From Agrobacterium tumefaciens (GTDB taxonomy: Bacteria; Pseudomonadota; Alphaproteobacteria; Rhizobiales; Rhizobiaceae), in NCBI RefSeq assembly GCF_005221385.1, contig NZ_CP039904.1, positions 248,001 through 312,000 of the forward strand: a stretch of 64,000 nt of DNA. Reading direction: 5' to 3'. A program made the translations under genes and the position numbers. Position 1 is the first letter of the stretch; each line of letters opens with the position of its first letter. The notes under the pieces were generated by a model, which worked only from the letters and a program-made list of their open reading frames with translations, searched no databases and had not been told where the DNA came from. This document shows positions 17,788 to 25,467 of this stretch, in pieces.

Positions 17788-17950
17788 AATGTGATGAAGG
17801 CAGGCGCAGCGATGCGCCTGCCTGTTTTACCCGGCTTTATAGCCCTTCGGGAATACGGCCTGATGCTGAAGCGTCACTCGCCTCCTCTTTCCTCCCTCCT
17901 CCGCCTCACAGCCCCATCCAGATTTTTCCGTGCCAGGATGTCCGCATCGG

Positions 17951-18007
17951 TTGACATCGCCCCCGCACGTAATGCTAATACGCAATCTCGTAACGTAATA
18001 ACATTAC
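17951..18007 (+). promoter_or_regulatory. Promoter with Zur-box-like palindrome upstream of aztD-like gene
   Basis: TTGACA at 17951-17956 with TAATAC (17976-17981) or GCTAAT (17974-17979) gives a plausible promoter. GTAACGTAATAACATTAC at 17990-18007 is an imperfect palindrome (GTAACGT against ACATTAC) resembling alphaproteobacterial Zur boxes. Repression by zinc-loaded Zur is inferred from motif and downstream gene. Confidence 0.7.
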
Positions 18008-18072
18008 ACCATCCTTCAGAACCGACACCGGTTCGTATCCACACAAGGATGATAACGTCTGGAAGGAACACC

Positions 18073-19323
18073 ATGCGATTTTCCCTTCAACAGCACCTTG
18101 GCATGAGCGCGCTTGCCACGTGCCTTGCCCTTACCCTGCCGCTGGCCTCTGGCGTGGCGCAGGCGGAAGAAAGCGGCGACAGCGTCAAGGAATGGCGGCT
18201 CTTCATCGCCGATCACACCCAGCCGGTGGTGCGGGCGATCAACTTCGAAACCGGCAAGGAACTCGGACGCTACGACCTGAAGGGCTATGCCGCGCTGACC
18301 GCCAGCGCGTCCGGCAAGACTGTTTTCGCCACTCAGTCAGATTCGGATATCGTGCATGTGATCAAGACCGGCATCGTCTTTTCCGACCACGGTGAACATC
18401 GCGATCTGGATGTGGAAGATGCGGCGCTGCTGCCCGTCACCTTCGAAGGCAAACGTCCCTTCCATGTCGTGCCGCATGATGACCATGCCATCCTCTTCTA
18501 CGACCGCGGCGGCAAGGCTGACATCATCGACGAGGCAGCACTGCTGGACGGCCAGGCCAAAGTCCGCACCGTCGACACGACCGCGCCGCATCATGGCGTG
18601 GCGGTGACGATGGGCCGTTACGTTCTGGTGTCCGTACCGAACACGCAGAGCGAAACCAAACCCGACACGCTGCCGCCCCGCATCGGGCTGCGTATTCTCG
18701 ACAGGGAGGGCAAGCAGGTCGGCGAACAGGCGACATGCACCGATCTGCACGGCGAGGCGACATCCGCACGGCTTGCGGCTTTCGGTTGCAAGGAAGGCAT
18801 TCTGGTTGCCCGGCCGGGCGGCACGGATGGTCCGAAGCTCGAAATGCTGGCCTATCCGGAAGAATTCCCGAAAGCCTATACCGGCACGCTGCTCGGCGGC
18901 AAATCCATGCAGTTCTTCCTCGGAAACTACGGTGAGGACAAGGTTGTCCTGATCGATCCTGACAGCAAGGACGCCTTCCGTCTGGTGGAGCTGCCGACCC
19001 GGCGCGTCGATTTCATTCTCGATCCCGCCAATCCGCGCAACGCCTATATCCTGACGGAAGACGGCGACCTGCATGTACTTGACGTGCTGGAAGGCGCCAT
19101 CACGCGCAAGGCGAAGGTGACCGAACCCTACAGCAAGGATGGCCATTGGCGCGATCCGCGCCCGCGTCTCGCCGTTGCCGACGGGCAGGTTGTGATTTCC
19201 GATCCGCGCCATTCGCTGGTGCGCGTGGTGGACGCGGAAAGCCTGAAGGAAACCCGCACGCTTGCGGTGGAAGGCCAGCCCTATTCCATCGTCGCCATTG
19301 GCGGCTCCGGCGCTTCGCACTGA
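18073..19323 (+). CDS. AztD-like periplasmic zinc metallochaperone
   Basis: A 416-residue exported protein with a signal peptide (MRFSLQQHLGMSALATCLAL, then cleavage near VAQA) and a beta-propeller-like body. Segments such as VVPHDDHAILFYDRGGKAD and DTTAPHHGVAVT supply His and Asp residues near the start of the mature protein, as in AztD, which hands zinc to the AztC binding protein in Paracoccus. The ATG at 18073 follows GGAAGGA. The partner transporter aztABC is not next to it, which is unusual. The Zur-box-like site upstream supports a zinc-starvation role. Confidence 0.8.
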   Translation: MRFSLQQHLGMSALATCLALTLPLASGVAQAEESGDSVKEWRLFIADHTQPVVRAINFETGKELGRYDLKGYAALTASASGKTVFATQSDSDIVHVIKTGIVFSDHGEHRDLDVEDAALLPVTFEGKRPFHVVPHDDHAILFYDRGGKADIIDEAALLDGQAKVRTVDTTAPHHGVAVTMGRYVLVSVPNTQSETKPDTLPPRIGLRILDREGKQVGEQATCTDLHGEATSARLAAFGCKEGILVARPGGTDGPKLEMLAYPEEFPKAYTGTLLGGKSMQFFLGNYGEDKVVLIDPDSKDAFRLVELPTRRVDFILDPANPRNAYILTEDGDLHVLDVLEGAITRKAKVTEPYSKDGHWRDPRPRLAVADGQVVISDPRHSLVRVVDAESLKETRTLAVEGQPYSIVAIGGSGASH

Positions 19324-19335
19324 TACCGAACAAAA

Positions 19336-19370
19336 GAAACCCCGTGCGCCCGAAGGACACACGGGGTTTC
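19336..19370. terminator. Hairpin between aztD-like and TRAP genes
   Basis: GAAACCCCGTG (19336-19346) pairs perfectly with CACGGGGTTTC (19360-19370) across a 13-base loop. It lies between convergent genes and can act on both strands, although the T tracts are short. Confidence 0.75.
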
Positions 19371-19392
19371 CTGATTTTGAAGGGCCGTATTA

Positions 19393-20391
19393 TCAGGCCG
19401 ACTGCACAGCCTGTATCTTCTCGATGCCGCCGACAATACCGGCGAAATCCTGCCACACACCCTGAGCGCCCTTGCGCCATTCGTCCAGTGCTTCCGGCTG
19501 CAGCACCTTGCCGCCCTTCGAAAGGGCAAGCTCGACGGACTTCACTTCGTCCTCGACAATCAGTTGGTTGAAATATTGCGCGCCTTCGCTCGATGCTTCC
19601 AGGAGAACCTTCTTCTCTTCGTCGTCCAGCTGGTTCCAGAAGGTCGCACCGTAATAAACGACGCCTGAAGCCCAGATGTGGCCAGTTTCCGTCAGATAGG
19701 GCACGACCTCGTAAAGCTTGAAGCCGGCATAGGCGGACTTGGTGAGGTCCATGGCATCAGCCACGCCTGTTGCCAGCGCATTATAGGTCTCGGTGATGGG
19801 AATACCCACCGGCGTGGTGCCGAAGGCGCTCCATAGCTTGGTGTGCAGCGGGCTCTGGATGACGCGGATTTTCTTGCCTTCCAGCTGCTCCGGCCGGGTG
19901 ACGGGTTCCTTGGTCAGAAGATGTCGTGCGCCGTAATTGATGAAATCGGCGGCGATGAATTGCTGGGCGGCGAGCTTCGTCTTCAAATCGGTGCCAGTCT
20001 CGCCCGTCACCACCTTGCGCACATGGTCGGCATCGCGGAACAGGAAGGGCAGATCGAGGATCTGCAGTTCCGGCACCCAGCCGGAAAGCGAGGAAACGGT
20101 GGAAAGGCTCGCCTGAACCGATCCCAGCCGGATATTTTCCGCCACTTCCTTTTCACCGCCAAGGGCACCGCTCTTGACGATGTTGAAACGGAAACGGCCG
20201 GGCAGCTTCGCCTCCACCAGTTCGCTGATCTTCACCCAGATTTTCGTCTCCGGCTTGTCATCGGCAAACAGCGAGGCAACGGTGATGCTGCGGGTTCTGG
20301 CATTCGCCGTGCGCACGAAGGCCGGAGCGGCGAGCGTTGCGGCGCCGATGGCGGAGAGTTTGAGGAGATTGCGGCGATCGATAATAGTCAT
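19393..20391 (-). CDS. TRAP transporter substrate-binding protein DctP (Tat-type signal)
   Basis: Periplasmic binding protein of 332 residues. The N-terminus carries RRNLLKLS followed by a hydrophobic stretch, which fits a twin-arginine signal. The DctP features are present: KIRVIQSPLHTKLW around the carboxylate-binding Arg and ETYNALATGVADAMD. It is the last gene of a four-gene operon that starts with a monooxygenase pair, so its ligand may be an organosulfur or other organic acid. It has no close resemblance to the DctP at 10258 beyond family level. Confidence 0.88.
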   Translation of the reverse strand: MTIIDRRNLLKLSAIGAATLAAPAFVRTANARTRSITVASLFADDKPETKIWVKISELVEAKLPGRFRFNIVKSGALGGEKEVAENIRLGSVQASLSTVSSLSGWVPELQILDLPFLFRDADHVRKVVTGETGTDLKTKLAAQQFIAADFINYGARHLLTKEPVTRPEQLEGKKIRVIQSPLHTKLWSAFGTTPVGIPITETYNALATGVADAMDLTKSAYAGFKLYEVVPYLTETGHIWASGVVYYGATFWNQLDDEEKKVLLEASSEGAQYFNQLIVEDEVKSVELALSKGGKVLQPEALDEWRKGAQGVWQDFAGIVGGIEKIQAVQSA

Positions 20392-20407
20392 GAATGAAAC
20401 CCCTGAC

Positions 20408-22240
20408 TTAGAAGAAAATGGCCCAGGCGCACAAAATGGCGAGGGAAACGAGAAGGGAAACGAGATAGGGAACGACGGCCCGGAAAAGTGCTGTCGCCGG
20501 AATGCGGGTGACGCCGCTAACGACGAAGATCAGCATGCCGAGCGGCGGTGTCAGGCCATGGATCATCAGGTTGACCACCAGGATGACGCCGAAATGGATC
20601 GGATCGATGCCGGCCGCCACGGCGGCGGGCAACAGGATCGGCCCGAACAGCAGGATGGCAGCACCGATATCCAGCACCAGACCAACCACGAGCAGGATGA
20701 GGTTGGAGAGCAGCAGCACCGCAATCTTGCTGCCGCCCAGAAGCGTGACAAAGTCGGTGACGAGGCCGGAAACATTGTCCACCGCCAGCAGGAAGGCGAA
20801 AGGCCCCGCCGTGCCGATCAGAAGGCCAATGGCCGCCGCCTCACCTGCTGATTGGCGGAAAGTCGCGAAAATGCGGCCCGCGCCCAGCCGGTAACCGAAA
20901 CCGAGAAACAGCGTGTAGAGGGCGGCAAGGGCCGCAGCTTCCGTCGTGGTAACGACACCGATGCGGATGCCGACCACCACGATGACGCCAAGCCCGAAGG
21001 CGGGTATCGCGGCAATGGCCGAGCGCCAGCGTTCGCTGCCTGTCGCGCGCGGCAAGGTATTGACGCTGCGCACGCTGAGATGGATCGCCACCGCAAGGCA
21101 GATCGCCATCAGCCCGCCCGCGAAGAAGCCGCCGACCAGCAACGAGCCGACAGACAGGTTGGTGGCCGTTGCGAGGATCAGGAAAGCGATGGAAGGCGGG
21201 ATGACATTGTCCAGCACCGAGGTGGCGGCAATGATCGCACCGGCCTGCGCCGGCGGATAACCATGCTTGACGAGTTCCGGCTGGAAGGTGGACGCGCCGA
21301 AGGCGGCGTTGGCGACCGAAGAGCCGGATGCGCCGGAAAACAACACGCTGGTCAACAGTGTCGTTTGCGCCAGCCCCGCCCGCCGATGCCCGACCATGGA
21401 GGCGGCAAAACGAACCAGCTGGTTGGCGACGCCCGATTCCGTCAGCAGGCTTCCGGCCAGCAGGAAAAAGGGAATAGCAAGCAGCAGGAATTTCGACATG
21501 CCTGTCACCGTCGAGGAAACGATGGCCGGCTCCGGCAAGGTGCTGCCGAAGGCAATCGCCACATAGGCAGCGGCAAGGAAGGCATGGGCAAGCGGTGCGG
21601 CCAGAACCAGCCCCACGGCGGCCGTGAGTGCCAGAAACAGGCTCGGCGGCAGGCTCGTATCGATAAACAGTTCCGGCAGGCCGACATAAGAAACGACCGC
21701 GATGGCGACAGAGAGCAGAACGGCAAGCGCCTTGCCTTCACCGACCCGCTGAAGCGCCAGATAGACAAAGATCAGCGCGCCGCCTGCACCGAGAAAACCG
21801 AAGCGCACCCATTCCGGCAAGCCAAGTGTTGGCGATGTGCCGCCCAGCATGGCCGCGATCTCCACCCCGCCGAAGGCGAGGATGAGGGCTGCGACGAAGG
21901 AAAAGGCATCGGCCAGAACTTCGGTTGCGGCTTGAAAGCGTTCCGGCAGGAAGCGCACGAATACATCCAGCCGCATGGCCAGAGCACTCTTGAGGCTGAG
22001 CGGCGCGCCGACCGCAATCATTGCCACATTGAGCCAGATGCCAAGATCTTCCGCACCGATGAAACCGGTATGGAACAGGTATCGCAGGGCGACATTGACC
22101 AGCACCACCACAAGAAGCGTCGCAAGGATCGCGGCGGCGACCGCACCGAGCGCCTTGTCCAGAACGGCAAGCGCCCGCTCGGCCACACGTTGTGGACCGA
22201 AGCGCCGTTGCGAAATTGTTGTTGCCGGACTTGCCGTCAT
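20408..22240 (-). CDS. TRAP transporter fused permease (DctQM)
   Basis: A 610-residue membrane protein in which the small (DctQ, about residues 1-170) and large (DctM, about 180-610) subunits are fused. The DctM part shows SGASGSSVANAAFGASTFQP and VIPPSIAFLILAT and ends with TPPLGMLIFVVSG. The ATG at 22240 follows GGAGAGA. It lies 28 bp after the monooxygenase stop and 16 bp before the DctP gene. Fused permeases are known, but here the partner genes are a flavin monooxygenase and a binding-type protein, which suggests uptake of the monooxygenase substrate. Confidence 0.88.
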   Translation of the reverse strand: MTASPATTISQRRFGPQRVAERALAVLDKALGAVAAAILATLLVVVLVNVALRYLFHTGFIGAEDLGIWLNVAMIAVGAPLSLKSALAMRLDVFVRFLPERFQAATEVLADAFSFVAALILAFGGVEIAAMLGGTSPTLGLPEWVRFGFLGAGGALIFVYLALQRVGEGKALAVLLSVAIAVVSYVGLPELFIDTSLPPSLFLALTAAVGLVLAAPLAHAFLAAAYVAIAFGSTLPEPAIVSSTVTGMSKFLLLAIPFFLLAGSLLTESGVANQLVRFAASMVGHRRAGLAQTTLLTSVLFSGASGSSVANAAFGASTFQPELVKHGYPPAQAGAIIAATSVLDNVIPPSIAFLILATATNLSVGSLLVGGFFAGGLMAICLAVAIHLSVRSVNTLPRATGSERWRSAIAAIPAFGLGVIVVVGIRIGVVTTTEAAALAALYTLFLGFGYRLGAGRIFATFRQSAGEAAAIGLLIGTAGPFAFLLAVDNVSGLVTDFVTLLGGSKIAVLLLSNLILLVVGLVLDIGAAILLFGPILLPAAVAAGIDPIHFGVILVVNLMIHGLTPPLGMLIFVVSGVTRIPATALFRAVVPYLVSLLVSLAILCAWAIFF

Positions 22241-22268
22241 GTCTTGTCTCTCCACTCCCGCACCATGC

Positions 22269-23396
22269 TCAGGAGGCCTTGGCCGAGAGGTCACGGTCAA
22301 ACAGGGTCGACCAGGTGAATTGTTTGGCTGCCGAGACTTCCCGCGACACATCAAGACGCGGCAGAACCTTTTCCCCGAAGCGGAAGGCTTCTTCCAGCAA
22401 TGGCATGCCGGAAAGGATAAAGGTATTCACGCCCGCCTTCTTATAGGCTTCCAGCGTGCGGATGACAGTATCCGGCGAACCGACAATCGCGGTTCCCGGT
22501 CCCGGCCGGACAAGCCCGATGCCGGCCCAGAGGTTGGGCGCGATTTCGAGATCGCGCAGGTTTTCCGGCTTCTGCCCGCCATGCATCGCCGTCATGCGCT
22601 GCTGGCCGACGGAATCGGTCTTGCCGACGAAACGCTGGTTGGCGGCAATCGCGCGCTCATCCATGCGCCCGTAAAGATCGGCAGCAGCAGCCCAGGCTTC
22701 TTCATCGGTATCGCGCACGATGACATAAAGGCGAATGCCGTATTCCAGTTCGCGGCCAAGCTGTTCCGCCCGCGCCTTGACGAGATCGACCTTCGCGCCG
22801 ATCTGGTCCGGCGTTTCACCCCAGGAGAGATAGGTCTCGACATGTTTGGCGGCCACGTCGATGGCCTTGTCCGAAGAACCGCCGAACCATAGCGGCGGCG
22901 GCTCTATGCCCTGCCCCACCGGCAGCGCGAGTTTTGCGCCCTCGGTCTGGAAATGCCGCCCTTTGAAATCCACCGTCTCGCCGGCGAAAAGACGGTGCCA
23001 GATCTGCAGATATTCATCCGCCATATCGTAACGCTCATCATGCGGCATGGTCATGCCGTAAGCGCCGAGCATCTTCGCATCGCCAGAGACGACATTGATC
23101 AGCAGGCGGCCGCGCGAAAACTCCTGAAGCGTCGCCGCCATCTTGGCAAGCAGCGTCGGCGCGATCAGGCCCGGATGGATGGCGACCAGCAGTTTCAGCC
23201 GCTCGGTATAGGAGAGAAGCGCGCCCGCCAGAACCCAGACGTCGTGCGCCCCGGTGGCAAACAGAGCGCCGGTGTAACCAAGCTGATCGTAAGCGAGCGC
23301 CAGCTGCTTGTAATAACCGAGATCGACCTTGCGGGAGCCTTCCGGCTGCCAGGGATAGGCGCCGTCGGGCGCGCACATATACCAGAAAATATTCAT
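22269..23396 (-). CDS. Luciferase-like flavin monooxygenase, SsuD-related
   Basis: A 375-residue FMNH2-dependent monooxygenase of the bacterial luciferase/alkanesulfonate monooxygenase family (starts MNIFWYMCAPDGAYPW, with LLINVVSGD and PPPLWFGGSSDKAI typical of SsuD). Enzymes of this group cleave the C-S bond of sulfonates using reduced flavin from a partner reductase; no reductase is in this operon. The ATG overlaps the stop of the upstream binding-type protein (ATGA). It is distinct from SmoC at 47776. Substrate unknown; organosulfonate or sulfone is the best guess. Confidence 0.85.
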   Translation of the reverse strand: MNIFWYMCAPDGAYPWQPEGSRKVDLGYYKQLALAYDQLGYTGALFATGAHDVWVLAGALLSYTERLKLLVAIHPGLIAPTLLAKMAATLQEFSRGRLLINVVSGDAKMLGAYGMTMPHDERYDMADEYLQIWHRLFAGETVDFKGRHFQTEGAKLALPVGQGIEPPPLWFGGSSDKAIDVAAKHVETYLSWGETPDQIGAKVDLVKARAEQLGRELEYGIRLYVIVRDTDEEAWAAAADLYGRMDERAIAANQRFVGKTDSVGQQRMTAMHGGQKPENLRDLEIAPNLWAGIGLVRPGPGTAIVGSPDTVIRTLEAYKKAGVNTFILSGMPLLEEAFRFGEKVLPRLDVSREVSAAKQFTWSTLFDRDLSAKAS

Positions 23397-24259
23397 CGGT
23401 CGCCTCCCGCGCTGGCTGATTGTGGGATTGGGCTTTGTCCAGTCAGAACCGGTAAAGAGAAATGACCGTGCCTGTAAAGCGTATCGGCCTCCTCCTGCTG
23501 TTCGGCAAGGATATTTTCGGCGGCAGGCACCACGGAAAGATCGCGCGAGCGCAGCACCTTCGCCCAGGATGCCGCATCACCCTCGCTGCCCGGCTCGGCG
23601 GCGAGCAGGGCAGCAGCCTTGTCGATATCCGCCATGACAGCCCGGCCGACGCGATCCAGTTCGGCCGCAATCGCCTGCCGTGTCTCCTGCGCCATGTTGT
23701 GACGCGCCAGCGTCCAGAATAGAGATCGGTTGGGAATGGTTGAACCACAACGCACAAGAAGGCTGATCTCCTCATGGGTCAGGGCTTTTTCCAGCCGTGG
23801 CGACATCGTCACCCAGGCATCAACGCGGCCTTCCACGAGGTCAAGCAGGCTGTCGCTATCACCGCTTTCAATGCGCGTCACATCGACAAGGCCAAGACCC
23901 GCCCCTTCCAGGCTACGGGCCAGAAGATAGGTGTGAAACGATCCGTCGATCAGCGATATGCGCTTTCCCGAGAGATCGGCGGCGGAACGGATAGGGCTGT
24001 CGCGCCGCACGAGGATTGCGCCATTGGCGGGCCTCGGTGCGGAAGCGGCGATATAGATTGCCGAAAGCCCGCGCGCATCCGCTTCAATGGGCGGCGTAGA
24101 ACCGGTGCCGCCGAAATGGATGTCGCCCTTTTCCAGAAGCGCCGCCGTATCGCGCCCTTCGCGATAGGTCACAAATTCCGGATCAAATTGCTTGAAAGCG
24201 CCGGGCCAGAGCCGGGCGAGCCGTAAATGCAGATTGTTGGGATGGACCCCGATTTTCAT
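23393..24259 (-). CDS. SsuA/NMT1-type binding-fold protein lacking a signal peptide
   Basis: A 288-residue protein with the periplasmic binding fold of aliphatic-sulfonate (SsuA) proteins: GGTGSTPPIEADARGLSAI and LSGKRISLIDGSFHTYLLAR are recognisable. It begins MKIGVHPNNLHLRL, directly with the first beta strand, and no in-frame upstream start gives a signal peptide. It is therefore probably cytoplasmic, perhaps a ligand sensor or substrate chaperone for the coupled monooxygenase, or a decayed transporter component. First gene of the minus-strand operon, coupled to the monooxygenase gene by a 4-bp overlap. Confidence 0.8.
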   Translation of the reverse strand: MKIGVHPNNLHLRLARLWPGAFKQFDPEFVTYREGRDTAALLEKGDIHFGGTGSTPPIEADARGLSAIYIAASAPRPANGAILVRRDSPIRSAADLSGKRISLIDGSFHTYLLARSLEGAGLGLVDVTRIESGDSDSLLDLVEGRVDAWVTMSPRLEKALTHEEISLLVRCGSTIPNRSLFWTLARHNMAQETRQAIAAELDRVGRAVMADIDKAAALLAAEPGSEGDAASWAKVLRSRDLSVVPAAENILAEQQEEADTLYRHGHFSLPVLTGQSPIPQSASAGGDR

Positions 24260-24280
24260 GTCGACACCTCATTTCACAAT

Positions 24281-24448
24281 CAATCTACTTTTTTATAGAG
24301 TGTTTTCGAGGAACGTTTTGGCGATCCTCAGCCAGAAAGCGAAAGAGAAATCTACTAATCCTGTAGATTTTAAAAATTTTGCAACCGACTGAAAACCGCC
24401 CACATCAAGCCATTGAAATTCATCGCTATACAATTTACTTTTTTATAG
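24281..24448. promoter_or_regulatory. Repeated operator-like motifs in the ArsR divergent promoter region
   Basis: CAATCTACTTTTTTATAG at 24281-24298 and CAATTTACTTTTTTATAG at 24431-24448 differ by one base and are exactly 150 bp apart, each next to one of the two divergent genes. Between them AAATCTAC (24348-24355) and GTAGATTT (24363-24370) form a perfect 8-bp inverted repeat with a 7-bp spacer. Repeats seen directly; binding by the adjacent ArsR protein is inferred. Confidence 0.65.
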
Positions 24449-24470
24449 TTTGAAAAATGGGCCTTCAGTC

Positions 24471-24836
24471 GTGACGAAACCGGTTTCCAATCTCATCTGC
24501 CGCAGCGTGGTCGAAGCGAGCGAGCTTTTGAAGCTTGTTGCCAACGCCAACCGTCTGGCCATCGTCTGTTACCTCATGGAAACGGAAGCGTCCGTTTCCG
24601 CGCTGGAATATGAACTCGGCATCCAGCAGCCCACACTTTCGCAACAGCTTGCCGAATTGCGCGACGCGGGTGTCATCGAAGGCACGCGGGAAGGCAAGGC
24701 AGTGATCTATCGTGTCACCGACCCCCGCATTATCCAGCTGGTTCTGACCCTGCGTGGTCTTTACAAGGACCTTTCCGATGTGACGGGCAAGAAAGGCCGG
24801 CGCGCGTTGCCGCTGGATGAGGCGATGTTCGACTGA
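24471..24836 (+). CDS. ArsR-family transcriptional regulator
   Basis: A small winged-helix regulator (about 121 residues from a GTG at 24471; an ATG at 24450 would add seven and would run into the operator repeat). The helix-turn-helix is LGIQQPTLSQQLAELRDAGV, followed by the wing REGKAVIYRV. Two cysteines, 10 and 33 from the GTG start, are present, but the third C-terminal Cys of SqrR/BigR persulfide sensors is missing, as is the CxC of arsenic sensors. It is coupled to a glutathione S-transferase gene (1-bp gap) and divergent from the sulfonate-type operon. Confidence 0.85.
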   Translation: MTKPVSNLICRSVVEASELLKLVANANRLAIVCYLMETEASVSALEYELGIQQPTLSQQLAELRDAGVIEGTREGKAVIYRVTDPRIIQLVLTLRGLYKDLSDVTGKKGRRALPLDEAMFD

Positions 24837-24837
24837 C

Positions 24838-25467
24838 ATGATCGATCTTTACACCTGGATCACGCCGAACGGCCTCAAAATCTCGGTTGCGCTGGAAGAA
24901 CTCGGCCTGCCCTATCGCAGCCACGCCATCGACATCGAAAAGGGCGAGCAATTCGCGGCCGATTACATCCGCATCAATCCCGGCTCGAAAATTCCGGCAA
25001 TCGTCGACAATGACAACGACACCGTTCTGACGGAATCGAACGCGATCCTCCTCTATCTCGCCGAAAAGGCCGGCCGGCTTCTGCCCGCCTCCGCCACCGA
25101 GCGACTTACAGTCACCGAATGGCTGATGTGGCAGGCCGCCAATTTCGGCCCGACACTCGGTTATGCCCATTATTTCCTGACTTATCATGCCGGAGAGGCC
25201 CCCTTTGCCGAGACGCGTTTTGCCGCGGATGTGGAGCGCCTCTATCGGACATTGAACGACCGTTTAACGGGGCTGGAGTATGTGGCCGGCAATTTTTCCA
25301 TAGCCGATATCGCCATCTGGCCATGGGTCTCGCGTTTCGCACGCCACAAAATCAATCTCGATGATTTTCCGGCGATACAGCGGTGGTATCGCCAGCTTGG
25401 ACAACGGGAAAGTTTTAAGCGCGGTTATCGCGTACCCTTCGCAACGTCGGACGTACCGGGGCTTTAA
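24838..25467 (+). CDS. Glutathione S-transferase family protein (YfcG/YghU-like)
   Basis: A 209-residue GST with an N-terminal thioredoxin-like domain (MIDLYTWITPNGLKISVALE; the TPNG turn is typical of Nu-class disulfide-bond oxidoreductases such as YfcG), ESNAILLYLAEK as the glutathione-binding segment, and an all-helical C-terminal domain ending in FSIADIAIWPWV. It follows the ArsR stop by one base, so it is cotranscribed. Its stop overlaps the stop of the convergent ABC ATPase gene by 2 bp. May protect against reactive sulfur or alkylating by-products of the neighbouring operon. Confidence 0.87.
   Translation: MIDLYTWITPNGLKISVALEELGLPYRSHAIDIEKGEQFAADYIRINPGSKIPAIVDNDNDTVLTESNAILLYLAEKAGRLLPASATERLTVTEWLMWQAANFGPTLGYAHYFLTYHAGEAPFAETRFAADVERLYRTLNDRLTGLEYVAGNFSIADIAIWPWVSRFARHKINLDDFPAIQRWYRQLGQRESFKRGYRVPFATSDVPGL

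Noticed and set aside
20852..22318. Long plus-strand open frame (488 codons) opposite the fused TRAP permease
   Set aside because: Its product is an Arg/Gln/His/Asp-rich low-complexity chain typical of the antisense of a GC-rich membrane protein gene, and it has no ribosome site or family resemblance.
24450..24470. ATG at 24450 as start of the ArsR regulator
   Set aside because: It lies right at the end of the repeated operator-like motif with no ribosome site. The GTG at 24471 is slightly preferred, though the choice remains open.
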